From VSJD01 sp041653875 (GTDB lineage Bacteria; Verrucomicrobiota; Kiritimatiellia; JAAZAB01): a DNA stretch of 64,000 bases. Shown here piece after piece: positions 36,964 through 45,803 of this stretch. Location of the stretch: positions 62,001-126,000 of the forward strand of contig JBAZEM010000005.1 in assembly GCA_041653875.1 (NCBI GenBank), given 5' to 3'. The notes under the pieces are model-generated. The model did no database searches and was not told where the DNA came from. It saw nothing but the letters and a program-made list of their open reading frames with translations. The translations under genes were made by a program, and so were the position numbers. Position 1 is the first letter of the stretch. Each line of letters starts with the position of its first letter.

Positions 36964-37141
36964 CCATGGAGAAACGCTGTAAAGCGTCCGCCTGGGCGCG
37001 AAACGCTACGCGACAAACTGAGCCGCCACGCTCGCTTGCCGGGCAAGGTGATGGGAGGAGGGCAGGAACCATAAAGAGATACTGGTCCGTTTGGATTGAA
37101 GTGAAGCGTATGCAACATACAAAAATCGAAAGGATAAACCG
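36964..37141 (+). other. gap inside the cas operon
   Basis: 178 bp between cas6e and cas7e with no gene. It holds short palindromes (ACGCTGTAAAGCGT near 36974, GCGAAACGCTACGCG near 37000) and GAAAGGAT before the cas7e start. It could carry an internal promoter, but I do not see convincing boxes. Confidence 0.5.
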
Positions 37142-38260
37142 ATGAAACTGATCGAATTGCACATCCTCCAGTCGTTTCCCGTCTCCTGTCTCAACCGCGA
37201 CGATGTCGGCGCGCCGAAGACTGCCATTTTTGGCGGTGCCATGCGCGCCCGCATTTCCAGCCAGTGCCAGAAACGCGCCGTTAGGGAGATGACGCAGGAA
37301 CTGGCCCCGTCTCTCTTTGCTGGAAACCGAAGCCGCTTAATCGTTGAACCGCTCCGAGATGCGATCGCGGCCAAAGGAGTGGATGCCGCCAAGGCTTTGG
37401 ATGCTGCTAAAGCCGTCGGTGAATATCTGGCCACATTTGATGTGGAAAAAGAGAAGACCGGCAAGCTCATGGTGAAAACGCTCATGTTTCTCTCGCCAGC
37501 CGAAATGAAAGCGGTTGCAGAGAAAGTGGCGACGGCGTTAAATGAATCGGCGAGTGCCGCCGTCGAGGAGCCAAAAAGCAAGAAGGGCAAGAAAGAAGGC
37601 GGTGGCCTCGGAAAACTTGTGGAAAAGGCCATTAAGGAAGCATGTAAATCCGTTCAACTTAAAGACGCCGCCGACATCGCCATCTTCGGACGCATGGTAG
37701 CGAGCGATCCCTCACTGACCGTGGAAGGCGCCGGCATGTTCAGCCATGCGTTGTCCACCCATAAGGCCGACACGGATTTGGATTTCTTCGCCGCGGTTGA
37801 TGATTTACAGGGCGCGGAAGAAGCCGGCGCCGGCATGACGGGCACGCTGGAATTCAACTCCGCCTGTTACTACCGCTATGCCGCGCTTAACCTCGACCTG
37901 TTGTTCGACGCCGATCATCTGGCCTCACTCGGACAGGAGGAACGCAAGCAGGTGGTGGCAGCCTTCATTCGCGCCACCTTGCTGGCCGTCCCTGTCGCCC
38001 GTAAAAATTCCATGAACGCCAACACTCTGCCGGTGTATGTGTTGGGCCTGGTCAAGGAAAAGGGGCAACCGATTCAACTGGTCAACGCATTCGAGAAACC
38101 GGTGTGGTCAAAGAACGGGTTGATCGAGGCATCCGTGGACCTGCTGAAAAAGCAACACGAGTCGCTCAAGAAGACATGGGGTATCGAAGCAGTTGCCGAA
38201 GTCTCCATTCCCGACAAGTCGTTGGATGATTTTTGTAAAGTGTTGGTGAACCATGTCTGA
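37142..38260 (+). CDS. cas7e: Cascade backbone subunit Cas7e (Cse4/CasC)
   Basis: A 372-residue RAMP protein, starting MKLIELHILQSFPVSCLNRD, followed by GAPKTAIFGGAMRARISSQC, the Cas7e hallmark. Six copies are expected to coat the crRNA spacer. FNSACYYRYAALNLDLL and VPVARKNSMNANTLPVYVLG are conserved core strands. A Lys/Gly-rich loop (SKKGKKEGGGLGK, about residue 145) lies in the thumb or helical insert region. GAAAGGAT is upstream. It overlaps cas5e by 8 bp. Confidence 0.94.
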   Translation: MKLIELHILQSFPVSCLNRDDVGAPKTAIFGGAMRARISSQCQKRAVREMTQELAPSLFAGNRSRLIVEPLRDAIAAKGVDAAKALDAAKAVGEYLATFDVEKEKTGKLMVKTLMFLSPAEMKAVAEKVATALNESASAAVEEPKSKKGKKEGGGLGKLVEKAIKEACKSVQLKDAADIAIFGRMVASDPSLTVEGAGMFSHALSTHKADTDLDFFAAVDDLQGAEEAGAGMTGTLEFNSACYYRYAALNLDLLFDADHLASLGQEERKQVVAAFIRATLLAVPVARKNSMNANTLPVYVLGLVKEKGQPIQLVNAFEKPVWSKNGLIEASVDLLKKQHESLKKTWGIEAVAEVSIPDKSLDDFCKVLVNHV

Positions 38261-38936
38261 TCAAGCATTCCTCGCCACGATGCTCGATGCGCCGCTGCAA
38301 AGCTGGGGTTTTGCCAGCCGCTTCCAGCGGCGCACCACGGCCTTGCATCCGACCCGGAGCGGAATTCTCGGCATGGTCTGCGCCGCGCTTGGCGTCCAAA
38401 AGGGTTCCGCTTCCGAGAAGGATTGGTTGGCACGGCTGGAATCCGTGCGACTGACGGTGCTCGCTATCCCGCGTCAGCCGGAGGGGTGTCGCCAACCGCT
38501 GGATATTCGGCACTTGGAGGACTACCACACAGTCAGCGGAACCCGACGCGCCAGTGGCGCAATCAGTGGGGACGCGGTCATATCGCACCGCCAGTATCTG
38601 CTCGACGCAAAGTTCGGTGTGATATTGGCCGGGCCGCATTCGACGTTGAAGCCAGTCGCTGAGGCATTGCGGAATCCGCGCTGGGGCGTCTGGTTCGGGC
38701 GCAAGAACTGCATCCCGGCCGCTCCCATTGTGCGGGGTCTGACGGCGACGCCAGAGGAAGCCTTGTCCGTACTGGAACTGGCCGGCAGAAAGACGGATGA
38801 GTTTACCCGTGTCGAAGAGACGGCATCATTCGCCGACGGCACCGATACGCTCATGGATGCCCCCGTGGACTTCCAGACACGTGAATTTAAGCCGCGCCGC
38901 ATTTGCAGGCGGCCCGCCCCGCTTACGGCAGGATGA
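38253..38936 (+). CDS. cas5e: Cascade subunit Cas5e (CasD)
   Basis: A 227-residue RAMP protein that grips the 5' handle of the crRNA. The N-terminus (LATMLDAPLQSWGFASRFQR) and TRSGILGMVCAALG are typical, as are HLEDYHTVSGTRRASG and ISHRQYLLDAKFGVIL. It starts within the end of cas7e and stops 4 bp before cas1. It ends in PRRICRRPAPLTAG, a normal length for the family. Confidence 0.93.
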   Translation: MSDQAFLATMLDAPLQSWGFASRFQRRTTALHPTRSGILGMVCAALGVQKGSASEKDWLARLESVRLTVLAIPRQPEGCRQPLDIRHLEDYHTVSGTRRASGAISGDAVISHRQYLLDAKFGVILAGPHSTLKPVAEALRNPRWGVWFGRKNCIPAAPIVRGLTATPEEALSVLELAGRKTDEFTRVEETASFADGTDTLMDAPVDFQTREFKPRRICRRPAPLTAG

Positions 38937-38940
38937 CCCC

Positions 38941-39780
38941 ATGCCTATATTCGAACGTCCGCCGTTGGAAACCCTCACGCCGGTGCGCGAGCGCTGGACG
39001 CCGATGTATTTGGAACACGGCCGCTTGGAGGTGGATGATTCCAGCGTGAAATGGATTGGAGCCGATCGCACGGTCTTCCGCCTGCCGGTGGTTTCGCTCA
39101 GCGTGCTGATGCTCGGCCCGGGCACCACCGTTACGCATGCCGCCATGAAAGCCTGTGCGGAATGCAATACGCCGGTCTGCTGGATCGGCGCGGAGGGCAT
39201 GCGCTTCTACGCCTTTGGCGTTGCGCCCACGCACGACAACGAACGCGCCCGGCGTCAGGCGGAGCTGGCTTCCTCACCAGCCAAACGCGACACGGTTGCC
39301 CGCCGCATGTTCGGCATGCGTTTCGCAGGCGAGGATGTGTCCGGCGTCGCGGTCAAGGAGTTGCGTGGCATGGAGGGCCGCCGCGTCAAAGCGCTCTATG
39401 CCGATCTGGGCATCCGATATGGCGTCACCTGGAAAGGCCGCAACTACAATCCGGATAACTGGGACTTGGCGGACAACATAAATCGCGCCGTTTCGACGGC
39501 CAATGCCGCGCTCTATGCACTGACAACCGCCGTGGTTTGCTCGCTGGGCTATCTGCCGGCACTGGGTTTTATTCATACGGCCAGTACGCTCCCCTTTGTT
39601 TTCGATATGGCCGATATTTACAAGCCGGAAACCACACTATTGGCGGCGTTCGAGACAATTGGGCTGAAACCGGACGCGACATCGGACGATGTAATTGCGC
39701 GGCTTAAGTTTCACATCGAGGATCGGCGTCTGCTACAGCGCATGCCGAAGGACATAGAGGCGCTGTTGGAGGGTGTATGA
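38941..39780 (+). CDS. cas1: CRISPR integrase Cas1, type I-E
   Basis: A 279-residue integrase from the ATG at 38941 (MPIFERPPLETLTPVRERW). The metal-binding residues sit in RGMEGRRVKALYADLG (Glu), GFIHTASTLPFVFDMADIYK (His and Asp). This is the Cas1e style. It inserts new spacers at the leader end with Cas2. It overlaps cas2 by 4 bp. All expected residues are present, so adaptation may be functional. Confidence 0.95.
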   Translation: MPIFERPPLETLTPVRERWTPMYLEHGRLEVDDSSVKWIGADRTVFRLPVVSLSVLMLGPGTTVTHAAMKACAECNTPVCWIGAEGMRFYAFGVAPTHDNERARRQAELASSPAKRDTVARRMFGMRFAGEDVSGVAVKELRGMEGRRVKALYADLGIRYGVTWKGRNYNPDNWDLADNINRAVSTANAALYALTTAVVCSLGYLPALGFIHTASTLPFVFDMADIYKPETTLLAAFETIGLKPDATSDDVIARLKFHIEDRRLLQRMPKDIEALLEGV

Positions 39781-40079
39781 CCGTCATTATCGCCAATGAC
39801 ACACCGCCTGCCATTCGTGGCTTGCTCAAACGTTGGTTCGTCGAGCCACGTCCGAACGTTTTTGTAGGCAGCGTAAATCCCCGCACCCGCGCCAAGACAC
39901 TGGAGTACATTCGCCGCAATGCGCCGGGATTGGGCATGCTGGTGATTGGCACAGAACGCTCTTCCCAAGGCTTCAATATTGAGTGCTTTGGCGACACGCC
40001 GCGCCTTCCAGTGCGGCTGTCCGGACTACAAGTGCTGGCCGAGGCTTGGTCCGAGACGGAAGGTGCGGAGGATGGGTGA
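39777..40079 (+). CDS. cas2: CRISPR adaptation protein Cas2, type I-E
   Basis: A 100-residue ferredoxin-like protein of the Cas2e group, starting MTVIIANDTPPAIRGLLKRW, then FVGSVNPRTRAKTLEYI. It bridges two Cas1 dimers. No DnaQ domain is fused to it; instead a separate exonuclease gene starts on its stop codon (TGATG at 40077-40081). Confidence 0.95.
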   Translation: MTVIIANDTPPAIRGLLKRWFVEPRPNVFVGSVNPRTRAKTLEYIRRNAPGLGMLVIGTERSSQGFNIECFGDTPRLPVRLSGLQVLAEAWSETEGAEDG

Positions 40080-40858
40080 TGCTTACTCGCAGCCTGTGTT
40101 GTTTTCGGGGTGTCTCTGTTTCCGCTGAACGCAAGTTATGGCGGGCGGGTTGCCTGACATGGGACTACCTGCCGCAAGCTGGGCGAGTGTTATCGCCGCG
40201 CAAAGCGGCTGATTTGGCCGCGCAAATGCCGGAACTGCGGGCCGCATTGGAGGGCCGCGTGGCAGACTATTTTCTAAAACGTTTGCCAACCGGCCACCGC
40301 CTGCGCGTATGGCCTGATTTTGCCGATGGCGTGGCTTTTCTGGATGTCGAGACGACAGGACTTGGTTCACGCGATGAGTTGACGGTGATTGGCCTGTGGC
40401 AGGCGGGGCGGATGCTTAGTTTTGTGCGCGGGCGAAACTTGTGCGAGTTCCTTGGGGTGTGGCGGAGCATTGATGTACTGATAACTTTTAACGGCACGCG
40501 CTTCGACCTGCCGATGCTGGCTCGAACATTTGATCTCACATGCCTGCCTCCGCACATTGACCTGATGCACGAGGCGCGTGTTTACGGCTATACAGGCGGA
40601 CTAAAGTCTATTGAGCGTTCGCTGGGAATCCGGCGTCTGGCAAACGAGGAAGGCGATGGCGAAATGGCGGCGCGCCTCTGGCGCAGTCATGCGGAAGAAG
40701 GCAATGATTCAAGCCTTATGCACTTACTCCAATACAATGCCCGGGATGTCCGCTCCTTGATTATGTTGTCGCGCAAAATATTGCGACTGTCATTTGACGG
40801 CTACCCTGGCCCATTGTTTACTTTTCCATCCCGTGCCTTTCATTTAGGCACGGAATAG
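40079..40858 (+). CDS. DEDDy-type RNase H-like 3'-5' exonuclease linked to cas1-cas2
   Basis: A 259-residue protein whose ATG overlaps the cas2 TGA by one base. The three exonuclease motifs are intact: Exo I VAFLDVETTGL, Exo II LITFNGTRFDLPML and Exo III LLQYNARDVRSL, where the Tyr four residues before the Asp marks the DEDDy class, as in the YprB/RNase_H_2 group. It stops 74 bp before the first CRISPR repeat. Given that DnaQ-like exonucleases trim prespacers in some I-E systems and are fused to Cas2 in others, a role in prespacer trimming is a good inference but untested. Confidence 0.82.
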   Translation: MLTRSLCCFRGVSVSAERKLWRAGCLTWDYLPQAGRVLSPRKAADLAAQMPELRAALEGRVADYFLKRLPTGHRLRVWPDFADGVAFLDVETTGLGSRDELTVIGLWQAGRMLSFVRGRNLCEFLGVWRSIDVLITFNGTRFDLPMLARTFDLTCLPPHIDLMHEARVYGYTGGLKSIERSLGIRRLANEEGDGEMAARLWRSHAEEGNDSSLMHLLQYNARDVRSLIMLSRKILRLSFDGYPGPLFTFPSRAFHLGTE

Positions 40859-40932
40859 GTCTTTGACAACTGAATAATAGAAGACACACAAGGGATTGCC
40901 TATCGTTTGTATCACACCCACTAAATGTTGAG
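40859..40932 (+). promoter_or_regulatory. CRISPR leader
   Basis: 74 AT-rich bases between the exonuclease stop and the first repeat, including TTGACAACTGAATAATAGAA (from 40863). It is the expected place for the array promoter and the integration signal. I do not see a well-spaced -10 box; the promoter may extend into the exonuclease gene. Confidence 0.65.
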
Positions 40933-42546
40933 ATTTTCCCCACGCCCGTGGGGATGGTCCGACCGTCATGGGGCGGTGATGCCTTGGGCATGAATTTTCC
41001 CCACGCCCGTGGGGATGGTCCAAGCAATAGCCGATTCACATTCTCAACAAGATAATTTTCCCCACGCCCGTGGGGATGGTCCGTTTATACTTCAAGCGAT
41101 GGTTCGACTTGGTACATTTTCCCCACGCCCGTGGGGATGGTCCATAGTTAGATTTGGTCGGCATACTAACGATGGGATTTTCCCCACGCCCGTGGGGATG
41201 GTCCGCCGCGTGTGATGCGTTTTCTCAATCGTTTGATATTTTCCCCACGCCCGTGGGGATGGTCCGCTGACAGGTCAACGCCGATTTGATGATGCGACAT
41301 TTTCCCCACGCCCGTGGGGATGGTCCGGTTACCCGGCGCCGCCCCCGGCGCTTTAGCGCATTTTCCCCACGCCCGTGGGGATGGTCCGCCCTGCTGCGCG
41401 CCAGCCAGACGGCGCAGGGTATTTTCCCCACGCCCGTGGGGATGGTCCGCCCTTATCAAACCACGCCGCCAAAAAAGAAAAATTTTCCCCACGCCCGTGG
41501 GGATGGTCCGAAATTGAAAAAATAAATCAGACAACCCGGAAAATTTTCCCCACGCCCGTGGGGATGGTCCTGCCACGGCGTTCCGATCAAGTGGAACAAA
41601 CTCATTTTCCCCACGCCCGTGGGGATGGTCCGCATCCCGAAGCCCAGATTGCTTTGCTCGCAAAATTTTCCCCACGCCCGTGGGGATGGTCCGTAGTACC
41701 TCCCCTATTATCGTCGTCATTTTCCATTTTCCCCACGCCCGTGGGGATGGTCCGCGGGCATTGATGGGAGCGTGAAAGTTTTTGTAATTTTCCCCACGCC
41801 CGTGGGGATGGTCCTTTTACGAAACATTTTATTCACCCCCTTCCATAATTTTCCCCACGCCCGTGGGGATGGTCCGCTCAACGAGCTTGAACAAAAATGG
41901 ATTGACGCATTTTCCCCACGCCCGTGGGGATGGTCCAAATGCAAACCGCAAAAATAGTCAAATTGGGCCATTTTCCCCACGCCCGTGGGGATGGTCCGGC
42001 CGGCCACGTCCATCGCGGGCCTCTAACCGAATTTTCCCCACGCCCGTGGGGATGGTCCGTTTGCGTTGCGTTGTGGAATTAATCAGTTGCGATTTTCCCC
42101 ACGCCCGTGGGGATGGTCCGTATCGTGCGGAAAAAGGCGGGCGGTTGCGTGGATTTTCCCCACGCCCGTGGGGATGGTCCTTGAACTGGGGCGGCATACT
42201 GGCGACGGGCTGCATTTTCCCCACGCCCGTGGGGATGGTCCGTAATGGCGAAACTGCCGGACGCCTCAATTCACATTTTCCCCACGCCCGTGGGGATGGT
42301 CCGCGGTTGGGATGAAGCAGCAAAACATTGCTGAAATTTTCCCCACGCCCGTGGGGATGGTCCGGCGCGGCGGGATTCCGGTGTGGTGCGTTGCCTATTT
42401 TCCCCACGCCCGTGGGGATGGTCCGCTGGCGTCCGCGCGCGCACGGTGTCCAAGGTCATTTTCCCCACGCCCGTGGGGATGGTCCGGGGGGACGGCTGGA
42501 TTAGGTGGTCTTGGCGGTATTTTCCCCACGCCCGTGGGGATGGTCC

Positions 42547-42579
42547 GAGTTTTATCCGCTGGAAGCGCTGATGACAAAC
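42547..42579 (+). other. spacer 27, identical to host gene sequence at 114-146
   Basis: All 33 bases, starting GAGTTTTATCCGCTGG, equal the reverse complement of 114-146 inside the CapE/PseB-like gene. The protospacer is flanked on its 5' side by CCTGC and on its 3' side by TCC. There are 26 spacers between it and the leader. Confidence 0.95.
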
Positions 42580-43673
42580 ATTTTCCCCACGCCCGTGGGG
42601 ATGGTCCATGATTCTCATTTACGCCTTCGCTTCTCATCGCATTTTCCCCACGCCCGTGGGGATGGTCCGCGGACAAAGCGGTTGCAGATCGGGCGGCGAA
42701 AATTTTCCCCACGCCCGTGGGGATGGTCCCTGCGCGAGGCCGGACTCCGGTTTGGGGTGGAGATTTTCCCCACGCCCGTGGGGATGGTCCGTGCTGTTCA
42801 AATTCACGACCAATGGGTTCTTTATTTTCCCCACGCCCGTGGGGATGGTCCGCTTCCCAGACATCCCGGACGCGAGACCTGACCATTTTCCCCACGCCCG
42901 TGGGGATGGTCCGTCTTGACATGGAACGGGGCGGTGTGGATCGCCATTTTCCCCACGCCCGTGGGGATGGTCCGCATCAAACTTTTGAGGATGATGGTGT
43001 TGGTCGATTTTCCCCACGCCCGTGGGGATGGTCCGGCCGCCACCCCTCCCGACGGGAAGGCCGAGGAATTTTCCCCACGCCCGTGGGGATGGTCCTAAAT
43101 CCCAACGGTATTTTTCAATCCGTTTTCCATTTTCCCCACGCCCGTGGGGATGGTCCGTTGTACGAGAGCGCATTTCATATCGGCGTTGCATTTTCCCCAC
43201 GCCCGTGGGGATGGTCCGCGTTTTGGCTCTGATTGTCAAGGGTGTGGATAATTTTCCCCACGCCCGTGGGGATGGTCCTCCGTTTCCGAACGTGGTCCCG
43301 CCTTCCGGGTTATTTTCCCCACGCCCGTGGGGATGGTCCGCGCACAACCTGAACGAAAAGAAATTTGGTGCCATTTTCCCCACGCCCGTGGGGATGGTCC
43401 AGCATTCCGGTCTCTGGCGGGAAATGGCGCGCAATTTTCCCCACGCCCGTGGGGATGGTCCGCAACGACGGATTTGTTGTTTCGGTCATGGCGGATTTTC
43501 CCCACGCCCGTGGGGATGGTCCGCGCAGCGTCAGCCCGCAGATCGGCGGAGGCAAATTTTCCCCACGCCCGTGGGGATGGTCCTTTTTTTCATTTGTCTC
43601 CCGTAAAACGGGAGCGATTTTCCCCACGCCCGTGGGGATGGTCCGCCGCGTCCGCATTTGAACGTGGACGAAT

Positions 43674-43957
43674 TGCAAACGCCGTTCTAATTCTACCTGA
43701 AATGGCCGGTTTGAAAATGGATATAGTTCGGAACCTTTTTTAAAAGATATTCTTATCTGGTTTGCTCGGTATGGCTTTCTTATAGGATTGCCGAAATGGT
43801 AGGGCGAGGCGTCCCTGCCGAGCCGTTTGATGAAGAACGGCTCACCCGGAGGGTTCGCCCTACCTGTGAAAATGTTATCGCCTTTGACGGCAACATAATC
43901 ATATTTTTGATCCATTTTCAAACCGGCGAAAATCGTCCGTTTTTGACCGGCCGCGAC
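43674..43957 (+). mobile_element. 284-bp non-autonomous element, copy 1, inside spacer 45
   Basis: It is flanked by the 6-bp direct repeat ACGAAT (43668-43673 and 43958-43963). Removing the element and one ACGAAT restores a 33-nt spacer. An 18-bp perfect inverted repeat, GCCGGTTTGAAAATGGAT, lies 30-31 bp in from each end (43705-43722 and 43910-43927). The centre holds a long hairpin with AGGGCGA/TCGCCCT and GAGCCGTT/AACGGCTC arms. No transposase is encoded. It appears base-for-base identical to the inverted copy at 45520-45803. Confidence 0.9.
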
Positions 43958-45519
43958 ACGAATGGGTATTTTCCCCACGCCCGTGGGGATGGTCCGAGAA
44001 AACGGGGCACATCGGCACCGCATTGCTGATTTTCCCCACGCCCGTGGGGATGGTCCGTGCATGACGGAGCAATCCGCGCCGGTTGCTGAGATTTTCCCCA
44101 CGCCCGTGGGGATGGTCCGCGACCGTACATTTCCGCAACGGCGGCGATCCCATTTTCCCCACGCCCGTGGGGATGGTCCGGTCGATATTTGTGGAGGCGG
44201 GCGCGGAAGCCCATTTTCCCCACGCCCGTGGGGATGGTCCTTGTAATAACCGGGGTTTGAAGGCACATTTTGCATTTTCCCCACGCCCGTGGGGATGGTC
44301 CGTTGCGCCGGAGGGTCAATTTCCCGGCGCTTGGATTTTCCCCACGCCCGTGGGGATGGTCCGTTACAATACCCGCCGTGCGCGGATATGCCACGATTTT
44401 CCCCACGCCCGTGGGGATGGTCCGCACCGTTCCGTTCTCGGGACACCCGGCCAAGAATTTTCCCCACGCCCGTGGGGATGGTCCGGATGAGGTCCGGGCC
44501 TACACGGAGATCCGGGCATTTTCCCCACGCCCGTGGGGATGGTCCAGGTTTCGGTTTTCATGGCTTTCCCTTTCTGTTATTTTCCCCACGCCCGTGGGGA
44601 TGGTCCGAGATCAACGGGTGCATGGTGGCGATGGTGCTGATTTTCCCCACGCCCGTGGGGATGGTCCTATCAGGTGTACCCTGGGAATATTTCGGGTCGC
44701 ATTTTCCCCACGCCCGTGGGGATGGTCCGCGTCTTGTCGCTACTCGCTCCGCCCCTTAACGATTTTCCCCACGCCCGTGGGGATGGTCCGAAAACCATGA
44801 AGAACAAAAAGACAGAAAAGCAATTTTCCCCACGCCCGTGGGGATGGTCCGGCGGCGGTATGGTTCTCGACCAGGCCTCCGCCATTTTCCCCACGCCCGT
44901 GGGGATGGTCCATTGACGCTGGACACATTCGCAAGGCCGCGATTATTTTCCCCACGCCCGTGGGGATGGTCCGGGGTTTGGGGCGCTGAGGTGGCGTCCA
45001 TTCTTATTTTCCCCACGCCCGTGGGGATGGTCCGGTATCAAGATGGATGTGGCAACCATAGCGGAAATTTTCCCCACGCCCGTGGGGATGGTCCTCCAAC
45101 ACGTCCTGATGCGTGATTGCTTTCCCTATTTTCCCCACGCCCGTGGGGATGGTCCTCCAAAGGCAATTAACAAATCTGTCTCACCAGCATTTTCCCCACG
45201 CCCGTGGGGATGGTCCGCGGAACCCAACGGCTACAGCGCGCACAAGGTGATTTTCCCCACGCCCGTGGGGATGGTCCGTCGCAACTCATTGCCCTTTGCC
45301 GTCAACGCCCATTTTCCCCACGCCCGTGGGGATGGTCCGTGTGGTGCTACTATTACTATCCCGGCCGCGTTATTTTCCCCACGCCCGTGGGGATGGTCCA
45401 TCCACTGGCCCCAACATCGGCTCCGCGCTCACATTTTCCCCACGCCCGTGGGGATGGTCCGCATCGGTGAGTTTTCCACCCAAACGTAACGGGATTTTCC
45501 CCACGCCCGTGGGGATGGT

Positions 45520-45803
45520 GTCGCGGCCGGTCAAAAACGGACGATTTTCGCCGGTTTGAAAATGGATCAAAAATATGATTATGTTGCCGTCAAAGGCGAT
45601 AACATTTTCACAGGTAGGGCGAACCCTCCGGGTGAGCCGTTCTTCATCAAACGGCTCGGCAGGGACGCCTCGCCCTACCATTTCGGCAATCCTATAAGAA
45701 AGCCATACCGAGCAAACCAGATAAGAATATCTTTTAAAAAAGGTTCCGAACTATATCCATTTTCAAACCGGCCATTTCAGGTAGAATTAGAACGGCGTTT
45801 GCA
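45520..45803 (-). mobile_element. 284-bp non-autonomous element, copy 2, inside repeat 71
   Basis: It is the reverse complement of 43674-43957 and has the same length. It is flanked by GATGGT (45514-45519 and 45804-45809), a target duplication inside the CRISPR repeat. The first 26 bases of repeat 71, including the hairpin, stay on the left; the duplication plus CC rebuilds the 5' handle region of spacer 71 on the right, without the hairpin. Confidence 0.92.

Noticed and set aside
38797..38940. Upstream extension of cas1 to 38797
   Set aside because: It overlaps cas5e out of frame and the residues do not resemble Cas1; the ATG at 38941 gives the normal N-terminus.
40859..40932. TTGACA in the CRISPR leader as a defined promoter
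   Set aside because: No -10 box at a standard distance; kept only as part of the leader.
43796..44029. A frame starting MVGRGVPAEPFDEERLTRRV, also present in reverse at 45681
   Set aside because: It is inside the 284-bp element and follows its hairpin; no transposase motif or ribosome binding site supports it.
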